A DNA stretch of 64,000 nucleotides from JBDSSS01 sp963764195 (GCA_963764195.1 CAVXRG010000003.1:682001-746000), one strand, 5' to 3'; numbered from the stretch's first letter, positions 16,490 to 25,152 are shown. Translations and numbers: made by a program. The notes: generated by a model from the sequence alone, not told the origin.

Positions 16490-17511
16490 AGGCCGTCCAC
16501 GTCATCGGCTACCACACCGGGCTGAAGCTGACGGAGGTGCCGCAGCCCCAGGTGGAGGGCCCCTTCGACGTCATCGTCAGGATCGGCGGGGCCGGCGTGT
16601 GCCGCACCGACATCCACATCCTCGAGGGCCAGTGGGCCGAGAAGTCCGGCGTCGAGCTGCCCTACACGATCGGTCACGAGAACGCCGGGTGGGTGCATGC
16701 CGTCGGCGACGCGGTCGTCAACGTCGCGGTCGGTGACAAGGTCATCCTCCACCCGCTCATCACGTGCGGCCTCTGTCGGGCGTGTCGGTCAGGGGATGAC
16801 GTGCACTGCGAAAACAGCCTCTTTCCGGGCATCGACACGGACGGCGGTTATGCCGAGTACATGAGGACGACAGCACGAAGCGTCGTCCGCATCGACGACT
16901 CCCTCGAGCCGAAGGACGTCGCGGCCCTGGCCGACGCCGGCCTCACGGCCTACCACGCAGCGGCCAAGGCTGCCCGTGTCACGCGCCCCGGTGACATCTG
17001 CGTCATCATCGGCGCAGGGGGGTTGGGACACATCGGGATCCAGGTCATGAAGGCCATCTCGGCGGCCACCATCATCGTCGTGGACCGGAATCCGGACGCG
17101 GTGGCGCTCGCGGTCGAGATCGGTGCCGACCACGGCATCGTCGCCGACGGCGCCCACGTCGAGAAGGTCCTCGAGCTCACCGGCGGCAAGGGAGCCGAGG
17201 CCGTCATCGACTTCGTCGGCGAGGGCGGGGCGACGGCAGAGGGCACGGCGATGCTGCGTCGGGCCGGGAGCTACTTCGTCGTCGGCTACGGCGAGAACAT
17301 CGACGTCCCGACGATCGACGTCATCTCGACCGAGATCAGCTTCATCGGCAACCTCGTCGGCTCCTACACCGACCTGCAGGAGCTCATGGTCCTCGCGGCC
17401 CAGGGCAAGGTCTCCCTCCACACCAGCACCTACGCGCTGGAGGACTTCCAGCAGGCGTTGGACGACCTCGACGCCGGCCAGGTCCGAGGCCGGGCCATCC
17501 TCATCCCCTGA
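16486..17511 (+). CDS. adh: Zinc-dependent alcohol dehydrogenase
   Basis: Medium-chain NAD-dependent alcohol dehydrogenase, presumably oxidising the alcohol made by the monooxygenase (for propane, 2-propanol to acetone). It has 341 residues. Catalytic zinc ligands are Cys39 (AGVCRTDIH) and His64-Glu65 (IGHENAG). Structural zinc cysteines are 94, 97, 100 and 108. The Rossmann motif is GAGGLG near 176, and Asp200 at the end of the second strand favours NAD over NADP. The start overlaps the DUF59 stop. Secondary versus primary alcohol preference cannot be decided. Confidence 0.93.
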   Translation: MKAVHVIGYHTGLKLTEVPQPQVEGPFDVIVRIGGAGVCRTDIHILEGQWAEKSGVELPYTIGHENAGWVHAVGDAVVNVAVGDKVILHPLITCGLCRACRSGDDVHCENSLFPGIDTDGGYAEYMRTTARSVVRIDDSLEPKDVAALADAGLTAYHAAAKAARVTRPGDICVIIGAGGLGHIGIQVMKAISAATIIVVDRNPDAVALAVEIGADHGIVADGAHVEKVLELTGGKGAEAVIDFVGEGGATAEGTAMLRRAGSYFVVGYGENIDVPTIDVISTEISFIGNLVGSYTDLQELMVLAAQGKVSLHTSTYALEDFQQALDDLDAGQVRGRAILIP

Positions 17512-17591
17512 CGGCCGGCCCGACCTGGTCCCTGCCCGGGGCCGGGTCGGTCTCCGCCGTCCCCCTCTCTCTCCCGAAGGACTGAACCACC

Positions 17592-19241
17592 ATGGCAAAA
17601 GAACTGCGCTTCAACGAAGAGGCCCGCCGACTGCTCGAGGTCGGGGTGAACGCCCTGGCCGACGCCGTCAAGGTGACGCTCGGCCCGAAGGGCCGCAACG
17701 CGGTCCTCGAGAAGCTGACCGGACCACCCACCATCACCAACGACGGCGTGACGATCGCCAAGGAGATCCAGCTGCGCGAGCCGTTCGCCAACATGGGCGC
17801 TCAGCTCGTCAAGGAGGTCGCCATGAAGACGAACGGCGTCGTCGGCGACGGCACGACGACCGCGACGGTCCTCGCCCAGGCGATGGTTCGCGAGGGCCTG
17901 CGGGCGGTCGACGCCGGGGCCAACCCGATGCGGGTGCGGCGGGGCATCGAGCAGACCGTTCCGGTCGTCGTGGAGACGCTGCGCAAGCTTGCCACCGAGG
18001 TGACGGGCCAGGCCGCGCTGGAGCGCGTCGCGACTCTCGCGGCGAACGACGACGACGCGATCGGCTCGGCAGTCGCCGAGGCCGTGACCCGGGTGGGCAA
18101 GAACGGCATCGTCGCCACCGAGGAGTCCGAGACCCTCGGCCTGTCGGTCGACGTCGTCGACGGCATCGAGTTCGACCACGGTTACATCTCGCCGTACATG
18201 GTGACCGACCGCGAGAAGATGGAGGCCGTCTACGACAACCCGGTCATCCTCCTGACGAACCGCAAGATCACCCAGGTCCAGGACGTCATGACGACGGTCG
18301 AGGCGGCCAAGCGCGCCGACCGGCCCCTCGTGATCCTCGCCGAGGATGTCGACGGTCCGGCCCTCCAGCTCCTCGTCGGCGGCAACATGCACGGCACGAT
18401 GCAGTCGGTCGTGGTCCGGGCTCCGGGCTTCGGTCACCGCCGGCTGGGCGAGCTCGAGGACCTCGCGATCGCGCTCGGGGGCCGGGTCGTCGCCAACGAC
18501 ACCGGCATCGAGCTGCACGAGGTGAGCGCGGTCGACCTGGGCACGTGTGACCGCATCACCATCACGGAGCACTCGACGACGATCGTCGGTGGGCACGGCG
18601 ACGCGACCCTCATCGAGGCCCGGATCTCCCAGCTGGAGAAGCAGTTCGAGCGGTCGAAGGTCGACGGCGACCAGGACAGTCTCCAGATGCGGCTCGCACG
18701 GATGACGGGCCGGGTGGCCGTGATCAACGTCGGGGGCGCCACGAGCGTCGAGCTCAGGGAGCGCATGCTCCGGGTCGACGACTCGCTCGCCGCCGCCCGT
18801 GCCGCCCTCCAGGAGGGCATCGTCGCCGGTGGTGGCACCGCACTGACGCAGGCGCAGGACGCGGTGTCGCGGATCGAGCTGACGGGGGACGACGCGGTCG
18901 GCCGGGAGATCGTGCGGCGGGCGCTCGTCGAGCCGTTGCGCTGGATCGCGATCAACGCCGGCTACGACGGGGACGAGGTCGTCTCCCGTGTGGCGGCCCT
19001 GCCGATCGGTCACGGCTTCGACGCCGTGACCGGCGCGTACGGCGACATGCTCGAGGCCGGGGTCATGGACCCGCTGAAGGTGACCCGGGCGGCGCTGGAG
19101 GCCTCGGCCTCGATCGCCGCGCTGATCATCACCACCGAGACCGCGATCGTCGAGGAGGTCATGGGCAACCCCGGCGCCATCTACGCACCCGGCTTCGGGG
19201 ACCTCGCCGAGGGTCTGGTCCGGCCGAGCAACATCTACTGA
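17592..19241 (+). CDS. mimG: GroEL-like chaperonin dedicated to the monooxygenase
   Basis: A 549-residue HSP60 paralogue. It keeps the ATPase signatures TLGPKGRNAVLE, ITNDGVTIAKEI (Asp51) and GDGTTTATVLAQAM (Asp86). It diverges in the apical domain (HGTMQSVVVRAPGFGHRRLGEL) and lacks the C-terminal Gly-Gly-Met tail of housekeeping GroEL. In mycobacterial mim clusters the equivalent protein, MimG, is needed for a soluble, active hydroxylase; the same role is inferred here. No groES accompanies it, so it would borrow the cellular co-chaperonin. CCCGAAGGAC lies ahead of the ATG. The 80-base gap from adh contains only imperfect GC-rich inverted repeats. Confidence 0.93.
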   Translation: MAKELRFNEEARRLLEVGVNALADAVKVTLGPKGRNAVLEKLTGPPTITNDGVTIAKEIQLREPFANMGAQLVKEVAMKTNGVVGDGTTTATVLAQAMVREGLRAVDAGANPMRVRRGIEQTVPVVVETLRKLATEVTGQAALERVATLAANDDDAIGSAVAEAVTRVGKNGIVATEESETLGLSVDVVDGIEFDHGYISPYMVTDREKMEAVYDNPVILLTNRKITQVQDVMTTVEAAKRADRPLVILAEDVDGPALQLLVGGNMHGTMQSVVVRAPGFGHRRLGELEDLAIALGGRVVANDTGIELHEVSAVDLGTCDRITITEHSTTIVGGHGDATLIEARISQLEKQFERSKVDGDQDSLQMRLARMTGRVAVINVGGATSVELRERMLRVDDSLAAARAALQEGIVAGGGTALTQAQDAVSRIELTGDDAVGREIVRRALVEPLRWIAINAGYDGDEVVSRVAALPIGHGFDAVTGAYGDMLEAGVMDPLKVTRAALEASASIAALIITTETAIVEEVMGNPGAIYAPGFGDLAEGLVRPSNIY

Positions 19242-19245
19242 CGCC

Positions 19246-19383
19246 ATGACCACGGTGCTCGCGGCGTCTGCGGTGCTGCTCCTCGTCCTCGTCCCCAGGG
19301 CCGTGCTCGGCCGACGCCAGGTCGCCCGGCGCCTCGACCTGATCCTCGGGCGGTGTGACCCGCAGGGGTCTCCCCGTCCCTGA
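19246..19383 (+). CDS. Possible 45-residue membrane peptide after groEL
   Basis: A short open frame begins four bases after the chaperonin stop. Its product has one hydrophobic stretch (VLAASAVLLLVLVP) followed by a basic tail (RRQVARRLD). It may be translated by coupling with the upstream gene, since no Shine-Dalgarno sequence is visible. It ends 12 bases before a terminator-like hairpin, so it would be the last gene of the operon. No family recognised; it may be chance coding in GC-rich DNA. Confidence 0.3.
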   Translation: MTTVLAASAVLLLVLVPRAVLGRRQVARRLDLILGRCDPQGSPRP

Positions 19384-19395
19384 CGGCCTCCCCGC

Positions 19396-19425
19396 ACAGC
19401 CGCCCGCGCTCGCGCAGGCGGCTGT
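19396..19425 (+). terminator. Terminator-like hairpin ending the monooxygenase operon
   Basis: ACAGCCGCC pairs exactly with GGCGGCTGT around a 12-base GC-rich loop. No T-run follows, which is common for actinobacterial terminators. It is placed just after the last operon gene and before an unrelated oxidoreductase. Confidence 0.6.
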
Positions 19426-19559
19426 CCGGGTGCCCGGGCGACGTCGGGTAACGTCGAGTGACGCCCGGGCCCCGGCCACCGGTCGTGACCCGCGGCAGCC
19501 GGCGCCTCGTCAGAGGACGGGCGCGCCGTCACACCGTTTGCTCGCTCGAAAGGAAGCCC

Positions 19560-20561
19560 GTGTCCCACCCCCGTGAGGTCCAGCTCGTCTCCCGTCCCGT
19601 CGGATGGCCCACCGCCGACGACTTCGCCCTCGTCGACACAGCCCCGACCGATCTCGCCGACGGGCAGGTCCGCGTCCGCAACGTCGTCATGTCGGTCGAC
19701 CCCTACATGCGTGGCCGGATGAGCGACGCGAAGTCCTACGCCGCGCCGTACGCGCTCGGGGAGGCGATGGGTGGTGGCGCCGTCGGGGAGGTCGTCGAGT
19801 CCCGCTCCGACGCGATCTCCGTCGGGGACCACGTGCTGCACGCCAACGGGTGGCGCGAGGAGGCCGTCGTCGACGCCGCCTCGGCGCGGGTCGTCGACAC
19901 GAGCGTCGCGCCGGCGTCGTCCTACCTCGGGGTCCTCGGGATGACCGGCCTCACGGCCTACGCGGGACTGACCCGGGTCGCCGCCTTCAAGCCCGGCGAC
20001 GTCGTCTTCGTGTCGGGCGCCGCCGGCGCCGTCGGCAGCGCGGTCGGTCAGATCGCCAAGGCACTCGGCGCGAGCAGGGTCATCGGCAGCGCGGGGTCGC
20101 AGGAGAAGGTCGACCACCTGCTCGACGACCTCGGCTTCGACGCGGCGTTCAACTACCGCGACGGCTCCGTCTCCCAGATGCTCCGCGAAGCCGCCCCTGA
20201 CGGCATCGACGTCTACTTCGACAACGTCGGCGGCGACCACCTCGAGGCGGCGATCGGCTCGCTCAACCTCGGTGGCCGGATCGCGATCTGTGGCGCCATC
20301 TCGGTCTACAACAACACCGAGGCCGCCCCCGGCCCGCGCAACCTCGCCCGCCTCATCCAGACCCGGGGTCTCATCCACGGCTTCCTCGTCGGCGACCACT
20401 ACGACCTCGCGGGGGAGTACGCGCAGAAGGCGGCCGGCTGGCTCGCCGACGGCTCGCTCCAGTCGCGCGAGACCTTCGTCGACGGCATCGACCACGCGGT
20501 CGACGCCTTCCTCGGCGTCCTGCGCGGTGACAACACCGGCAAGATGGTCGTCCGCCTCTGA
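19560..20561 (+). CDS. NADP-dependent MDR oxidoreductase (leukotriene B4 dehydrogenase-like)
   Basis: Zinc-independent medium-chain reductase of the prostaglandin/alkenal reductase type (CurA/YncB-like), reducing the double bond of enones with NADPH. It has 333 residues. Family features are VRNVVMSVDPYMRGRM at the N-terminus, the GAAGAVGSAVGQIAK nucleotide-binding loop near residue 155, and YFDNVGGDHLEAAI near 225. The start is the GTG preceded by AAAGGA six bases away. It is separated from the monooxygenase operon by a hairpin and is likely an independent gene, although a role in handling reactive carbonyls would fit the neighbourhood. Confidence 0.9.
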   Translation: MSHPREVQLVSRPVGWPTADDFALVDTAPTDLADGQVRVRNVVMSVDPYMRGRMSDAKSYAAPYALGEAMGGGAVGEVVESRSDAISVGDHVLHANGWREEAVVDAASARVVDTSVAPASSYLGVLGMTGLTAYAGLTRVAAFKPGDVVFVSGAAGAVGSAVGQIAKALGASRVIGSAGSQEKVDHLLDDLGFDAAFNYRDGSVSQMLREAAPDGIDVYFDNVGGDHLEAAIGSLNLGGRIAICGAISVYNNTEAAPGPRNLARLIQTRGLIHGFLVGDHYDLAGEYAQKAAGWLADGSLQSRETFVDGIDHAVDAFLGVLRGDNTGKMVVRL

Positions 20562-20593
20562 CGCGACCGCTCGTCAGACGAGCCCGCCGTGAC

Positions 20594-20632
20594 GTATGCC
20601 GCTGGGACCCGAGCCGGGGCCCGGCGGCATAC
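20594..20632. terminator. Bidirectional hairpin terminator built from two GTATGCCG copies
   Basis: GTATGCCGCTGGG (20594-20606) faces CCCGGCGGCATAC (20620-20632) with one mismatch and a 13-base loop. It lies between two convergent genes and can serve both. Its outer arms are the over-represented octamer in inverted orientation. Confidence 0.7.
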
Positions 20633-20655
20633 CGGTGTCCGGGCGCGCAGACGGG

Positions 20656-21003
20656 TCAGCCGTGGTGCCGCCGGGTGCGCACGAGGCCGGCGTGGTCGTA
20701 GGTGACCCATTCACCGGCCCGTTTCCCCGCGACGTACTGACCCTCGTCGAGCAGCTGGCCGGTCGAGTACCAGCGGCGCCACAGCCCGGTCCGCACGTCG
20801 AGGTCGAACGAACCGACTTGCAGGCGTTGACCGTTGGCGCGATACCACTCCCAGTAGCCGTCGAGCCGCCCGTGCTCGTAGGCGCCCCGGGCCTGGAGCC
20901 GGCCGTTGCGGTGCACGAAGCGCCACGGTCCGTGGCGCCGGCCCTCGGCGTCGACCTCCCCCTCGCCGCGGACCGAGCCGTCCGCGAAGTCCTCGGTGAC
21001 CAT
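20656..21003 (-). CDS. MORN/YwqK-like repeat protein
   Basis: A 115-residue protein made of repeating short beta-hairpins of the MORN-like kind: RHGPWRFVHRNGRLQARGAY, LDGYWEWYRANGQRLQVGSF, RTGLWRRWYSTGQLLDEGQY and AGEWVTYDHAG, with a period near 23 residues. Such repeats occur in YwqK-type proteins, sometimes annotated as antitoxins, but no toxin partner is adjacent. Function unknown, probably cytoplasmic. TAGGTT lies exactly six bases before the ATG, which suggests a leaderless mRNA. Converges with the MDR reductase gene. Confidence 0.75.
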   Translation of the reverse strand: MVTEDFADGSVRGEGEVDAEGRRHGPWRFVHRNGRLQARGAYEHGRLDGYWEWYRANGQRLQVGSFDLDVRTGLWRRWYSTGQLLDEGQYVAGKRAGEWVTYDHAGLVRTRRHHG

Positions 21004-21034
21004 GGCCCCAACCTAGGCGAGGATGCTGACGACT

Positions 21035-22243
21035 TCACGGGGTCGCCATCGGTCGGCTCAGCCGTCGGGCAGTGACACCGAGGGCGGCTCCGGCGGCGAG
21101 AGCGACGACGGCGCTGCCCAGCCAGAAGGTGCGGGGACCGCCGCCCGCGAGGAGGACTCCCGCGACGGGAGGTCCGATCGTCAGGGCGACGCCCCAGCTG
21201 AGGCCGTGGGCGGCGAACCACGTCGCACGGTGCCCGGGTGGGGCGATCGACGCGACGAGCGCCTGGCTGCACCCGAGCAACAGCAGGTCGCCGATGGCGA
21301 CGACGACGCTCGCCCCGAGCAGCGTCAGGAGGTCGGTCGAGACGGCGGTGAGGACGAGTCCGGTTGCCAGCACGACGTGGCCCCAGACCATCCTGCGGAC
21401 CAGGTCGTGACGCGGGCGGAGCAGCGGGAGACCGAGGGCGATCGTGGCGGCCGCCGCTGCGCCGAGCAGGCCGGCATCGGAGGGGGCGAGTCCTCGAGCC
21501 GCCAGGGTGAGTGGAAGCGCCACGGGGATCGTGGTGTAGACGACGGCGAAGAGGACGCCGATGGCGAAGAGCAGGCGTAGCCATGGGTCACCCCACGGGG
21601 ACGCTTGCGAGTTCGACTCTCCGGCAGAGCTCCTCGCTGGGGGCAACATCAACAGGACGAGGCCGGCGCAGGCCAGGCAGGTGGCGGCGTCCACGACGAA
21701 GAGCAGGCGCAGGTCGAGCCGGCCCACGACGGCCGCCAGGAGGCCGGCGACGACGCCGGCGCCGGCGAGCGTCGCGCCGAGCAGGCCGAAGACGGTCGGG
21801 AGGGCGGCGCGGGGGGTGACGTCGGTGATGAGCGCCTGGCTCGCCGGCTCGTAGAGCTCGAAGGACAGGCCGAGCAGGACTGCCGCGAGGGTGACCGTTG
21901 CGGCGGACCCCGCAGATGCGACGAGCAGCTGCGCGCCGGCCGTGGCGGTCAGGCCGGTGACGACGGCGAACCGGGCGCCCCGGCGGGTGGTGAGCCGCGC
22001 GCCGACGAGGCGGGACGGGATCGTCGCCAGGCCGAAGGCCCCCACCACGAGGCCGGCGGCGGCGACGTCGACGTCGTGCCTGGTGACGAGCAGCGTCGCC
22101 AGGAACGGCAGGGAGAAGGCGCCGAGGCGGTTGACGAAGCGCGCCACGAGCAGGACCTTGACCGGCTGCGAGAGCGAGGACCAGCCGTACCCCGTCCTGA
22201 GGACGCGTCTTCCATCACTGTCGTCATAGGCGTTGATAGTCAC
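21035..22243 (-). CDS. MFS transporter
   Basis: Integral membrane transporter of the major facilitator superfamily with about 12 predicted hydrophobic segments over 402 residues. Visible features are the early FVNRLGAFSLPFLATLLVTR, a loop GARLTTRRGARFAVV in the position of the conserved MFS motif A, and a central hydrophilic linker (PPARSSAGESNSQASPWGD) between the two six-helix halves. The substrate is unknown; drug efflux is the common default. The GTG is preferred as start because TACCCT lies seven bases before it, the leaderless spacing; a start 12 codons further up would overlap the promoter of the divergent gene. Confidence 0.85.
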   Translation of the reverse strand: MTINAYDDSDGRRVLRTGYGWSSLSQPVKVLLVARFVNRLGAFSLPFLATLLVTRHDVDVAAAGLVVGAFGLATIPSRLVGARLTTRRGARFAVVTGLTATAGAQLLVASAGSAATVTLAAVLLGLSFELYEPASQALITDVTPRAALPTVFGLLGATLAGAGVVAGLLAAVVGRLDLRLLFVVDAATCLACAGLVLLMLPPARSSAGESNSQASPWGDPWLRLLFAIGVLFAVVYTTIPVALPLTLAARGLAPSDAGLLGAAAAATIALGLPLLRPRHDLVRRMVWGHVVLATGLVLTAVSTDLLTLLGASVVVAIGDLLLLGCSQALVASIAPPGHRATWFAAHGLSWGVALTIGPPVAGVLLAGGGPRTFWLGSAVVALAAGAALGVTARRLSRPMATP

Positions 22244-22280
22244 ACGGGTGAGGGTAGGGCCCGGACGATAGACTGGCAAA

Positions 22281-22844
22281 ATGCGTTTCGACAGTCACGT
22301 GGCTGATGTCCTGCGGGTCGCCGCCGACATCGTCAACCTCACCACCTCGGCCTCCCGACGGGGCGTGGCCCGGGACGTCCCGTCCGGGACCGCACTGCGG
22401 TCGGCCCTCTCCGAGGCGCTCGTCCGCCAAGGGGGACAGCCGCAGGTCGACCGTGCCGACGCCGCCGTGCTGGTCCGCCTCGGCCGCGAGGGTCGAGAGG
22501 TGTTCGCGGCGACCGCCGAGGGTGATCTCGAGGCGGCTGCGCGGCTCACCAACGCCCTGCTCGGGTGGGCCCGCCCGAGTCCGCGGCTGGACCGGACCGG
22601 CGAGTCATGGGACGTGCACTTCCACGGACCGAGCGACGACCTCGGCACCGGGTGGGCGGCCGGGTGCGCCGCCGGCCTGGCACTCGCGCTCGGCAGCAAC
22701 GGAGCGGGCCGCCTCGGGGTCTGCGACGCGCCGCGGTGCGACGACGTCTACGTCGACGACTCCCGCAACGGGTCGCGACGGTTCTGCTCGCTCGCCTGCC
22801 AGAGCCGGGTGAAGGCGGCCGCCCACCGCGCTCGCGGCGGGTGA
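22281..22844 (+). CDS. ABATE/CGNR zinc-finger regulator
   Basis: A 187-residue putative transcription regulator. The N-terminal part resembles the ABATE ligand-binding domain, and the C-terminal CGNR-type zinc finger is clear: CDAPRCDDVYVDDSRNGSRR followed by FCSLACQSRVKAAAHR, supplying four cysteines. TAGACT stands six bases before the ATG, so it is probably leaderless. It is divergent from the MFS gene with only 37 bases between starts. Control of that transporter is a reasonable hypothesis but nothing more. Confidence 0.85.
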   Translation: MRFDSHVADVLRVAADIVNLTTSASRRGVARDVPSGTALRSALSEALVRQGGQPQVDRADAAVLVRLGREGREVFAATAEGDLEAAARLTNALLGWARPSPRLDRTGESWDVHFHGPSDDLGTGWAAGCAAGLALALGSNGAGRLGVCDAPRCDDVYVDDSRNGSRRFCSLACQSRVKAAAHRARGG

Positions 22845-22869
22845 AGGCATCGACGGATAGGACCGACGA

Positions 22870-23358
22870 GTGCTCAAACTCTCGCGTTCGCTTCGACCTG
22901 AACACGACGGCCTCGCCCGAGTAGGCGGGCCGAGCCCTGACAGACTTCTCCGGGCGGCGGCTGAAGATCTGGGGCCGCACGCTCGAGCCCACGGGTACGA
23001 ACTGCGCGACCATGGTGAGGACTGGGCGCTCGTGCGCGAGAGCAGCCCCCGGTCACCCGTCTGGGTGGTCCTGCGCTACGACGGGCGCGACCCGGCCGAA
23101 GTCCGGTGGACGGTGGAGGACAGCAGCAACGGCGTCAGTGGCGGGGGACAGTGCGGATCCGGGACCGCGACGGCGGGCGGCAGTGGAGTGCACGCGGAGT
23201 GGGTCGCCACCGATGCGTCCGGGTGGCAGCGGCCCGTGGTCTTCCTCGTCAACCACGGCCGGATGAGTCGGATGGTCGCACGGGCGCGGGGCTCGGCCCT
23301 CGACCGCTACGCCGACCACCAAGGCGCGGGCGGCCCCAGCCCGCAAGGGCGCGACTGA
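22870..23358 (+). CDS. Hypothetical protein
   Basis: Open frame of 162 codons with a GTG start 25 bases after the regulator. The product contains a plausible globular segment (LLRAAAEDLGPHARAHGYELRDHGEDWALV, then VWVVLRYDGRDPAEVRWTVE), a glycine/serine-rich loop near residue 90 and a second strand-like region (GWQRPVVFLVNHGRMSRMV). No family recognised and no clear ribosome-binding site. It may be real, as no competing frame explains this stretch better. Confidence 0.4.
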   Translation: MLKLSRSLRPEHDGLARVGGPSPDRLLRAAAEDLGPHARAHGYELRDHGEDWALVRESSPRSPVWVVLRYDGRDPAEVRWTVEDSSNGVSGGGQCGSGTATAGGSGVHAEWVATDASGWQRPVVFLVNHGRMSRMVARARGSALDRYADHQGAGGPSPQGRD

Positions 23359-23362
23359 CGTC

Positions 23363-23947
23363 TCATCGGTCTGGAGCGGTCAAAGGTGCGGCGAGCGGAA
23401 AGGTTCGGACCGGTCGCCACCCAGGAGCCCGGCAGGACAGCGGTGGTCCCTGCCAGAGCTGGACCTCGATGCTGCGGTGAGACAGCGGAAGGTGGGGCAA
23501 CACCTCCCGTTCGACCTCCCGCAGGATGGCCACCTCGCCACCGTGGGCGATGGTGAGGTGCGGAACGATGTCGTCATGGGCACCGCCGTACAGCGGCCAC
23601 TCGGGGAAGGCGCCCTCGATGCGGCGGACGAGACGGACGACGGACGCAGGGTCGTCCGGCTCGAGGAAGAGCACCTCGTCCCCGAACCAGCCGGTGCGGG
23701 AGAGGACGAGGTCGATGGCGGGCGTCGACCTGCAGACCGCCTCGAGGAGGGCGACGTCGCTCCCGGTCAGGAGGTCGGCGGGCTTGAAGGGGTAGGCCAC
23801 GGTGAGGTGCGCGGGAACGCCCACTCTCGCGGCCGGGTCGTGCGCGGCGCGATGCCGGGCCACGGCGGGCTCGGCCTCCGCGACCACCAGCAGGAGCGCG
23901 GACTCGAGGAGCTCGGCGACCGGGCCACCTGCTGTCACGTCAGTCAC
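23363..23947 (-). CDS. 2'-5' RNA ligase / phosphoesterase superfamily protein
   Basis: A 194-residue member of the 2H phosphoesterase fold. It has the two required His-x-Thr motifs, HLTVAYPF near residue 46 and HLTIAHGG near residue 130. Relatives hydrolyse 2',3'-cyclic phosphates or ligate RNA ends; the substrate here is unknown. The start is the GTG overlapping the stop of the upstream acetyltransferase gene by eight bases, consistent with coupling. Only four bases separate it from the convergent hypothetical gene. Confidence 0.75.
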   Translation of the reverse strand: MTDVTAGGPVAELLESALLLVVAEAEPAVARHRAAHDPAARVGVPAHLTVAYPFKPADLLTGSDVALLEAVCRSTPAIDLVLSRTGWFGDEVLFLEPDDPASVVRLVRRIEGAFPEWPLYGGAHDDIVPHLTIAHGGEVAILREVEREVLPHLPLSHRSIEVQLWQGPPLSCRAPGWRPVRTFPLAAPLTAPDR

Positions 23948-24392
23948 CCTCACCCTCGGGCGCCATCGCGGCTCGCCACTGGGCTGCGGTGACCTCGTAG
24001 CGGACCCCGCCTCGATCGCAGTCCTCGGCCCGGGCCAGCAGCGCCCGTGAGCCCGCGGCGGCATACCCCTGTCCCCAGGCCGCTTGCCGCAGGCGGTAGC
24101 CGAGCTCGACCTCGTCCAGCGGGCCGTCCATCTCGGGGCGGAGGATGAACCAACCGACGAACGTCCCGCTGTCCTTCTCCTCGGCGGCGAACAAACCGAG
24201 GTCGCCGCCCCACCTCCGGTAGCCAGCCAGGATGTTCGGCAGGTAGCGCTCCCGGACGACCTCCGGCGGGGTCGGCTCGCCTCCGAGGTACCGCATCACG
24301 GCCGGGTCGCTGTCCAGCTCGATCAGCAGGTCCGCGTCCTCGGCGGTGAAGAGGCGCAGGGCCAGGCGCTCGGTCTGCAGGTAGGTGTCCAC
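23940..24392 (-). CDS. GNAT acetyltransferase (RimJ-like) with internal deletion
   Basis: A 150-residue GNAT protein, shorter than the usual 175-185. It begins normally (LQTERLALRLFTAEDADLLIEL) and keeps the acetyl-CoA motif RQAAWGQGYAAAGSRALL. After LLARAEDC it jumps straight to RYEVTAAQWRAA, which matches the extreme C-terminus of the family. The segment expected between them (about 40-45 residues carrying the NxxSxRvmeklG signature) is absent. An in-frame deletion is the simplest reading, so activity is doubtful. The GTG start is chosen where homology begins. Overlaps the RNA ligase-like gene. Confidence 0.65.
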   Translation of the reverse strand: MDTYLQTERLALRLFTAEDADLLIELDSDPAVMRYLGGEPTPPEVVRERYLPNILAGYRRWGGDLGLFAAEEKDSGTFVGWFILRPEMDGPLDEVELGYRLRQAAWGQGYAAAGSRALLARAEDCDRGGVRYEVTAAQWRAAMAPEGEGD

Positions 24393-24684
24393 GCGTCGAT
24401 CCTGCCCGGAGGAGGCCGGACGCCCCAACCCTTCTTGCCGCGGCGTTCCCCGGGTGTGACGTCGCTCGTGATGAGTGACCTCAAGGCTCGGCTGGCCGGG
24501 AGGCGATGAGCGATGGCGGGAGGCTCGGGATGCGGGTGTGCTCACGTGGATGTTCGCCCCGCCCGCGGTCGTGTCGCGAGCGGCGGTCGCCGGGTCGAGG
24601 CCCTGATCGCCCTCCGTGCCGGGGCCAGCCGTCGCTGACCCCCACCGTGGCGCCGATCTGCCTGCCCCTTGCTACGGTCACCGC

Positions 24685-25152
24685 GTGGACATCGTGAGGA
24701 TCGGGCCCGCCGACTGGGAGCAGTTCCGGGCAGTGCGGCTGGCGTCGCTGTCCGAGGCCCCTGAGGCGTTCGGCTCGCGTCACGCCGACTGGGTCGATGC
24801 CCCGGCCGAGCGGTGGCAGGACCGCCTCACCCAGGTTCCGCTGACCCTGTTGGCCCGGAGCGGGACCGACGTCGTCGGGGTCGTCAGCGGACAGCCGGTG
24901 GACGACCGATGGGTCGAGCTGATCTCGATGTGGGTGGCGCCCGCGGCCCGAGGCGCCGCGGTCGCCGGTCACCTCATCGAGGCCGTAGCGGACTGGGCGG
25001 GCTGCCAGGGCAGGTCGACCTACCTCATGGTCCGCGGTGACAACGCCCGCGCGCGAGCGGCATACGAACGTGCGGGTTTCGTCGACGTTGGTGTCCCGGA
25101 AGGGTGGCCGGCGGGCGCGCCCGCGGAGCACCGGATGGAGCTGCGCGCCTGA
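24685..25152 (+). CDS. GNAT family N-acetyltransferase
   Basis: A 155-residue GNAT protein with complete motifs: SMWVAPAARGAAVAGHLIEAVADWA (acetyl-CoA binding, motif A) and DNARARAAYERAGFVDVG (motif B). The acetyl acceptor is unknown; antibiotics, amines or protein N-termini are typical. The GTG is placed by TACGGT exactly six bases upstream, the leaderless arrangement. The 292 bases before it, back to the divergent GNAT gene, hold nothing I can identify. Confidence 0.82.
   Translation: MDIVRIGPADWEQFRAVRLASLSEAPEAFGSRHADWVDAPAERWQDRLTQVPLTLLARSGTDVVGVVSGQPVDDRWVELISMWVAPAARGAAVAGHLIEAVADWAGCQGRSTYLMVRGDNARARAAYERAGFVDVGVPEGWPAGAPAEHRMELRA

Noticed and set aside
17512..17591. Hairpin between adh and groEL
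   Set aside because: Only imperfect pairing of GC-rich stretches; no clear stem stands out.
17430..20495. Open frame of over 1,000 codons antisense to groEL and neighbours
   Set aside because: Arg/Asp/Val-rich composition with no domain; it is the complement of well-recognised genes in high-GC DNA, where stop codons are rare in that frame.
20656..21003. Toxin-antitoxin pair around the YwqK-like gene
   Set aside because: Neighbours are an MDR reductase and an MFS transporter; no toxin-like gene is adjacent.
24472..24509. 12-codon frame MSDLKARLAGRR between two GNAT genes, resembling a YqeY start
   Set aside because: Too short, no promoter or ribosome-binding site, and no continuation of the family downstream.
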